DNA of 9,602 nt from JAABYT01 sp041581935 (GTDB taxonomy: Bacteria; Pseudomonadota; Gammaproteobacteria; HK1), in NCBI GenBank assembly GCA_041581935.1, contig JBFICP010000117.1, forward strand, positions 1-9,602, read 5' to 3'. Positions within the stretch are counted from its first letter, which is position 1. Each line of letters starts with the position of its first letter. Shown here one piece after another: positions 5,890 to 9,602 of the stretch. The translations under genes were made by a program, and so were the position numbers. Below the pieces are notes generated by a model that saw only the letters and a list, made by a program, of their open reading frames with translations, was not told the DNA's origin and searched no databases.

Positions 5890-6951
5890 TTATCCGGCCA
5901 GCGACACCGGCAAACGGCGCGCGCCCCAGTCTCCGGGAGCGGCGTCGAAAACGCCAGCGCACGGTGTCGCACACCGAGCACAACGTCCCTGCGCATCGAG
6001 ATTCCAGGCATGCAGAACGTACCAGTCGCGAACGATTAAGGGTGCCTGGCAATGGTGACAATAGGTCGTGCCGCCGGCCCGATCGTGCACATTGCCCGTG
6101 TACACGTAGCGAAGTCCGTTGGCGACTCCGATGGCCCGTGCCCGGCTCAGGGTTGCCGGCGGCGTCGGCGGGATGTCGCGCATCTTCCAGTCGGGATGAA
6201 AAGCGGTGAAATGCAGCGGCACGTCGTCGCCGAGTTCCGCGGCGACCCATTGGGTGAGCGCCTCGAGCTCCGCATCGGAGTCGTTCTCGCCGGGGATGAG
6301 CAATGTCGTGATTTCGAACCATACGTCGGTCTCGTGCTTGAGATAGCGCAGGGTCTCCAGAACCGGCGCCAGGTGCGCGCCCGTGAGCTTGTAGTAGAAG
6401 CGTTCGGTAAAGGCCTTCAGGTCCACGTTGGCCGCATCCATGTGCTTGAAAAAAACCTCCCGGGGCTCGTCGCAGATGTAACCGGCCGTGACCGCCACCG
6501 AGCGGATTCCCGCTTCCCGGCAGGCGGCGGCTGCGTCAATGGCGTACTCCATGAAGATCACGGGGTCGTTGTAGGTAAACGCGATGCTGCGGCAACCGAG
6601 ACGCTGGGCCGCGCGCGCCAGAGTTTCGGGACTCGCGCTGTCGGCGAGGGTGTCCATCTCCCGCGACTTGCTCATGTCCCAGTTCTGACAGAACTTGCAG
6701 GCCAGATTACAGCCCGCCGTGCCGAACGACAGCACCGGCGTGCCGGGAAGGAAATGATTGAGCGGCTTCTTTTCAATCGGATCGACGCAGAATCCGCTGG
6801 AACGCCCATAGGTTTTGAGCACGATGCGGTCGTCCTCACGGGCGCGCACGAAACACAGCCCGCGCTGGCCTTCACGCAGCTTGCAGGCGCGCGGGCACAC
6901 GTCGCATTGGATGCGGCCGTCGGCCAGGGCGTGCCAGTAGTCGGTCGGCAC
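5890..6951 (-). CDS. amrS: AmmeMemoRadiSam system radical SAM enzyme
   Basis: This is a cytoplasmic radical SAM protein of the AmmeMemoRadiSam family (relatives of pyruvate formate-lyase-activating enzyme); its substrate is unknown to me. The 353-residue product has an N-terminal cysteine cluster, CDVCPRACK plus GLC (C16, C19, C23, C33). The cluster-binding CxxxCxxC is GCNLACKFCQNW (C81, C85, C88). Further motifs are FTYNDPVIFMEY (about 125-136), NVDLKAFTERFY (about 175-186), FEITTLLIPGEND (about 212-224) and LRYVYTGNVH (about 280-289). The C-terminus has two CxxC pairs (C298/C301 and C324/C327, then C331) resembling a zinc ribbon. No ATG is available: GTG at 6951 fits the family N-terminus (PTDYWHALADGRIQCD). 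TTG at 6984 would add 11 codons, and a TAG closes the frame ten codons before it. Neither start has a clear ribosome-binding site. It diverges from amrB; its stop is 69 nt before the tRNA gene. Confidence 0.93.
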   Translation of the reverse strand: MPTDYWHALADGRIQCDVCPRACKLREGQRGLCFVRAREDDRIVLKTYGRSSGFCVDPIEKKPLNHFLPGTPVLSFGTAGCNLACKFCQNWDMSKSREMDTLADSASPETLARAAQRLGCRSIAFTYNDPVIFMEYAIDAAAACREAGIRSVAVTAGYICDEPREVFFKHMDAANVDLKAFTERFYYKLTGAHLAPVLETLRYLKHETDVWFEITTLLIPGENDSDAELEALTQWVAAELGDDVPLHFTAFHPDWKMRDIPPTPPATLSRARAIGVANGLRYVYTGNVHDRAGGTTYCHHCQAPLIVRDWYVLHAWNLDAQGRCARCATPCAGVFDAAPGDWGARRLPVSLAG

Positions 6952-7009
6952 GCTGTCGTTGAGTATGTTGGGAAACTGGTTCAAGGTCTGGAGGCGAAAG
7001 CCAAACGGC

Positions 7010-7015
7010 TATACT
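7010..7015 (+). promoter_or_regulatory. Candidate -10 element for amrB-amrA
   Basis: TATACT matches the sigma70 -10 consensus at 5 of 6 positions and lies 34 nt before the amrB GTG, in the divergent amrS-amrB gap. The hexamer 17 nt upstream (TCTGGA) is a poor -35 and there is no TGn extension, so this promoter would need help or be weak. Confidence 0.25.
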
Positions 7016-7049
7016 GGTTACATAGGTTCGACCACGACGGAATTCAAGC

Positions 7050-7832
7050 GTGCCCCCAGTCAGGCAAGCGGCTGTTGCCGGGTATTTCTACCCCGGCGAG
7101 GCGCGGGAGCTGTCCCGCACGGTGAACGCGCTCCTCGAAGCCGCGCCCCGAGCCACGACCGACCCTCGGGCGCTCATCGCCCCCCACGCGGGTTACATCT
7201 ACTCCGGACCGGTGGCGGCGACGGCCTACCGTCAGCTGTCCGCACAGCGCCAGCGCACCAAGCGTGTCTTGCTCCTGGGACCCAGTCACCGGGTCGCTTT
7301 TCGCGGCTTGGCGGTATGCAGCGCCGAGTCGTACGCCACGCCGCTCGGCGAGGTCGCCATCGATATCGAGGCCCGCGACGCGCTGCTGGGCCTGCCCCAG
7401 GTGCACGTCCTCGACGAGGCCCACGCGCAGGAACACAGCCTCGAGGTCCATCTGCCATTCCTGCTGGCGGTGCTCGACGATTTTCTGCTGGTGCCCGTGG
7501 TGGTCGGCGACGCCAGTGCCAGCGATGTGTCGGAAGTCATCGAGCGCCTCTGGGATCGCGACGATACCCTGGTCGTGGTCAGCTCCGATCTCAGCCACTA
7601 TCTCGACTACGAAACCGCCAATCGTGTCGACCGTGAGACCACCCGCGCCATCGAACGCCACGCCCAGACCATTGCGCCCGAGCAGGCCTGCGGATGCCGC
7701 GCCATCAACGGCCTGATGCGTGCCGCGCACGCAGGCGGCCTCGAGGTGAAGACACTGGATTTGCGTAATTCCGGCGATACCGCCGGCGATCGGGCCAGGG
7801 TTGTCGGCTACGGTGCCTACGCGCTGACATGA
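7050..7832 (+). CDS. amrB: AmmeMemoRadiSam system protein B (MEMO1 family)
   Basis: This MEMO1-family protein has a fold related to LigB-type non-haem iron dioxygenases. Human MEMO1 binds metal through two His and one Cys; the bacterial role is not established. The 260-residue product shows LIAPHAGYIYSGPVAATAY (42-60, His46), LLLGPSHRVAF (74-84, His80), AQEHSLEVHLPFL (126-138, His129 and His134), VVVSSDLSHYLDYETANRVD (175-194, Asp180 and His183) and EQACGCRAINGLM (211-223). Cys214 aligns with the metal-binding Cys of human MEMO1, while the neighbouring Cys216 replaces the next Arg/His. The full domain is present. The start is GTG at 7050, giving the usual family opening VRQAAVAGYFYPG; the ribosome-binding site is weak. 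Its stop overlaps the amrA start by 4 nt (ATGA), so the two are translationally coupled. Confidence 0.93.
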   Translation: MPPVRQAAVAGYFYPGEARELSRTVNALLEAAPRATTDPRALIAPHAGYIYSGPVAATAYRQLSAQRQRTKRVLLLGPSHRVAFRGLAVCSAESYATPLGEVAIDIEARDALLGLPQVHVLDEAHAQEHSLEVHLPFLLAVLDDFLLVPVVVGDASASDVSEVIERLWDRDDTLVVVSSDLSHYLDYETANRVDRETTRAIERHAQTIAPEQACGCRAINGLMRAAHAGGLEVKTLDLRNSGDTAGDRARVVGYGAYALT

Positions 7833-8389
7833 CGCTCGACCAAGCCGGGCAGCAAACCCTGCTGAACGTGGCGCGCGATTCCATCGGCCACGGGCTGGTG
7901 CATGCCGACATGTGGGAATTGGCCGTCGACGATTACGCACCGCCGTTGCGGGCAATTGCCTGCACCTTCGTCACACTGCACATCGGCGAAGCCCTGCGCG
8001 GCTGCATCGGCAGCCTGCGCGCGCATCGGCCGCTGGTCGCCGATGTTGCCCGGCACGCCCATGCCGCGGCATTCGCCGACGCGCGCTTCAATCCGTTGGA
8101 GCACACCGAGCTCGGAGCGCTGCGCATCCACATCTCCATACTCTCCGAGCTCGAGCCCGTCGCGTTCGACTCCGATGCGCATCTGCTCGCGATGCTGCGT
8201 CCGGGGACCGACGGGCTGCTCATCGAGTCGGGCGACCAGCGCGCCACATTCCTGCCCAGCGTTTGGTCGTCGTTTGCGGACGGGGGGGATTTTCTCGCCG
8301 CCCTGAAGAAGAAAGCGGGCATGGACAGCCACACCATCGGCTACCAGGCCTGGCGCTACACGACCCACGATTTCGAGGAGAACCGGTGA
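7829..8389 (+). CDS. amrA: AmmeMemoRadiSam system protein A (AMMECR1 family)
   Basis: This is a 186-residue protein of the AMMECR1 family, a domain conserved from archaea to humans whose biochemical activity in bacteria is unknown to me. The hallmark LRGCIGSL is at residues 56-63 (Cys59). Other family segments are AAAFADARFNPL (79-90, where the family has D-x-R-F), RIHISILSELEPV (99-111), RPGTDGLLIESG (124-135) and RATFLPSVWSSF (138-149). The C-terminus ends GYQAWRYTTHDFEE, matching the family end. The start ATG at 7829 overlaps the amrB stop (ATGA); no separate ribosome-binding site is evident, so it probably depends on amrB translation. The following gene is convergent, with 7 nt between the two stops and no terminator between them. 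Confidence 0.93.
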   Translation: MTLDQAGQQTLLNVARDSIGHGLVHADMWELAVDDYAPPLRAIACTFVTLHIGEALRGCIGSLRAHRPLVADVARHAHAAAFADARFNPLEHTELGALRIHISILSELEPVAFDSDAHLLAMLRPGTDGLLIESGDQRATFLPSVWSSFADGGDFLAALKKKAGMDSHTIGYQAWRYTTHDFEENR

Positions 8390-8396
8390 CGTCGGC

Positions 8397-9077
8397 TCAG
8401 TTCGAGAGCCGGCGCGCTTGCGCCTGCGCGGCGGCGGCGGCGGCGCTGTCGCCCTGACGGCGTCGGACCTCTGCGATCAGCTTCCAGTTGTCCGCTTGCA
8501 GGGCCCGATCGGCGCTGGCGAGCGCGCTGGACTTGGCCGCCAGACCGGCGGCCTGCTCGAGTCGGCCCTCCTCGAGACGGGTTGCCGCCAGACGGTGCCA
8601 TATCCACGCGTTGTCGGGCTCGATAGCGATAGCCCGTTCCAGCGTTGCGGCCGCGCGCGCGTGATCGCCCGCGCCGGACTGCGCGCTCGCGGTATTCAGC
8701 AGGCTGATCACTGCGGGGTTGACCGGCGCTGCCTGCGCGCCGCCGGTCGGGGGTCCCGGCGTGGCAATCGAGGCGGTATCGGTCGGCGGCAGCGGCGATC
8801 GCGATGGCGCCGTCGACGGCGCGTCGCCGCCCGGCAAGCTGCGACTGCGGGTGGCTTCGGAATCCCCGAGCGGTCGCACCGTTGCCGTCCAATCGCTTTC
8901 GGGGAGCTCCGCGCCCGCGGCGGGCGGTGCGCTTGCCGATGAGCCTGCATAGCGGTCGCCGCCGACGGTGCTGCGCTCCTCGATCGGCGCCTTGTTGACA
9001 CCGCCCGCGCAGGCGGCGAGCAGCACGGCGCCGACCAGCACCGACATCCGGCGAACCTTGCACATCGTCTCGATCAT
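8397..9077 (-). CDS. TPR lipoprotein, probable PBP1b activator (LpoP-like)
   Basis: The 226-residue product has a lipoprotein signal: basic n-region CKVRR, hydrophobic SVLVGAVLLAAC, lipobox Leu-Ala-Ala-Cys with the lipidated Cys at residue 23, then Ala-Gly, so no Asp retention signal and outer-membrane sorting is expected. Residues about 28-118 are low-complexity and Pro/Ser/Ala/Thr-rich, probably a disordered linker. From about 120 to the end there are two to three TPR helix pairs (SGAGDHARAAATLERAIAIE; LEEGRLEQAAGLAAKS; a third, poorer pair). Lipid anchor, flexible linker and TPR domain, directly after a PBP1b gene, match LpoP of Pseudomonas aeruginosa, which activates PBP1b across the periplasm. 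Function is inferred from architecture and position; generic TPR lipoprotein is the fallback. Start: ATG 9077 with GGAG just before it; GTG 9080 or ATG 9065 are alternatives. Confidence 0.8.
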   Translation of the reverse strand: MIETMCKVRRMSVLVGAVLLAACAGGVNKAPIEERSTVGGDRYAGSSASAPPAAGAELPESDWTATVRPLGDSEATRSRSLPGGDAPSTAPSRSPLPPTDTASIATPGPPTGGAQAAPVNPAVISLLNTASAQSGAGDHARAAATLERAIAIEPDNAWIWHRLAATRLEEGRLEQAAGLAAKSSALASADRALQADNWKLIAEVRRRQGDSAAAAAAQAQARRLSN

Positions 9078-9104
9078 CACTCCCGCCCGGCCGATCGGCG
9101 CATG

Positions 9105-9602
9105 CTAACCGGGCCGCGCCGTCGGCGCGCCCGCGCGCCAGGCCCCGCACTGTCCCGGCGGCGGTTGGGAGCCCCGAACATAGGGGAATCGCACCGCGCC
9201 CGGGCAGTCCGCCGAGATGGTGCGGCCGAGGCGCACATCTGTCCAGGCCCATTCGACGTCATCCGGCGCTTGCGTCGCGAGTGAGCGCGGTCGCAGCCGC
9301 TTCATCATATCGATCCATACCTGCAGGGCACCGCTCGCGCCACTCAAGCCCGTTGGCGTGTTGTCGTCGTGCCCCAGCCACACGATCGCCAGGCGATCCT
9401 CCGCGAACCCGGCAAACCAGCTGTCGCGCAGATCATCGGTGGTACCGGTCTTGCCTGCGGTGACGACCCCGGCGCCCAGGCGAGCCCGCGACGATCGCCC
9501 GGTGCCTTCGGTCATGACCCCGCGCATGGCTTGCACCACCAGAAACACGGGTCCCGGCTCGAATACCTTGTGCACCGACAAGGGATAGCGCGACAACGGC
9601 TC
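9105..9602 (-). CDS. mrcB: Class A penicillin-binding protein 1b, C-terminal 165 residues (runs off right edge)
   Basis: PBP1b is an inner-membrane glycosyltransferase/transpeptidase that polymerises and cross-links peptidoglycan. Only the end of the transpeptidase domain is present. The third active-site motif is intact as AGKTGTTDDLRDSWFAGF (KTG at 9452-9444), followed by IVWLGHDDNTPTGLSGASGA, the PBP1b form of this region (E. coli has WVGRDNNQPTKLYGASGA). The preceding VVQAMRGVMTEGTGRSSRARL matches the helix before the KTG strand. The Ser-x-x-Lys and Ser-x-Asn motifs and the glycosyltransferase domain lie outside the window. A C-terminal pair of Cys (DCPGAV and PGQCGAW) sits where E. coli PBP1b also has a Cys pair, as I recall it. 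The TAG stop is 27 nt before the TPR lipoprotein, so the two form an operon. PBP1b is preferred over PBP1a from the GASGA and DNN-type motifs. Confidence 0.9.
   Translation of the reverse strand, partial: EPLSRYPLSVHKVFEPGPVFLVVQAMRGVMTEGTGRSSRARLGAGVVTAGKTGTTDDLRDSWFAGFAEDRLAIVWLGHDDNTPTGLSGASGALQVWIDMMKRLRPRSLATQAPDDVEWAWTDVRLGRTISADCPGAVRFPYVRGSQPPPGQCGAWRAGAPTARPG

Noticed and set aside
6052..7125. 357-codon open frame on the plus strand opposite amrS
   Set aside because: It mirrors the well-supported amrS frame, crosses into amrB in another frame, and shows no family motif.
7044..7955. 303-codon open frame on the minus strand opposite amrB
   Set aside because: amrB carries all MEMO1 motifs; the antisense product shows only composition typical of a shadow frame.
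7912..8457. 181-codon plus-strand frame within amrA
   Set aside because: Arg/Ala-rich shadow of amrA in another frame; amrA has the RGCIG motif.
8356..9252. 298-codon minus-strand frame overlapping the PBP1b end and the lipoprotein
   Set aside because: It is Arg/Gly/Ala-rich with no motif, whereas the other frame gives a KTG transpeptidase end and a lipoprotein with a lipobox and TPRs.

Overview
The window is G+C-rich bacterial DNA. Its gene content points to a gammaproteobacterium outside the enterics, such as a Chromatiales/Ectothiorhodospiraceae-like or xanthomonad-like lineage. That placement is inferred from protein sequence resemblance, the order initiator tRNA-rimP-nusA-infB-rbfA-truB (the E. 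coli metY-nusA-infB arrangement) and the PBP1b-plus-TPR-lipoprotein pair; no taxonomic marker was searched.

Layout. (1) Positions 1-5700, all on the minus strand, hold a translation/transcription operon read from right to left: sigma70-type promoter (5672-5700), structured leader with a possible short leader ORF, then rimP, nusA, infB, rbfA and the first half of truB, which runs off the left edge. Genes overlap or sit within about 65 nt of each other. The products mature the 30S subunit (RimP, RbfA), control elongation and termination (NusA), load initiator tRNA (IF2) and modify tRNA U55 (TruB). (2) Positions 5711-5862, minus strand, hold an initiator tRNA-fMet with its own promoter and its own intrinsic terminator. 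It supplies the substrate of IF2 but looks like a separate transcription unit. (3) Positions 5890-8389 hold a complete AmmeMemoRadiSam set: a radical SAM enzyme (amrS) on the minus strand, divergent from a MEMO1-family gene (amrB) and an AMMECR1-family gene (amrA) that overlap by 4 nt on the plus strand. The reaction of this three-protein set is, to my knowledge, not established. (4) Positions 8397-9602, minus strand, hold the C-terminal part of a class A penicillin-binding protein of PBP1b type and, 27 nt downstream, a TPR lipoprotein with a Pro/Ser/Ala-rich linker that fits the PBP1b activator LpoP.

No insertion sequence, CRISPR array, phage gene or other sign of recent transfer was seen. 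The points most worth following are the AmmeMemoRadiSam locus, the rimP leader (promoter, hairpin and short ORF), the LpoP-like gene, the U1-U72 initiator tRNA, the acidic insertion in NusA, and an unusual residue next to the catalytic Asp of TruB. No stretch over 300 bases lacks a gene.
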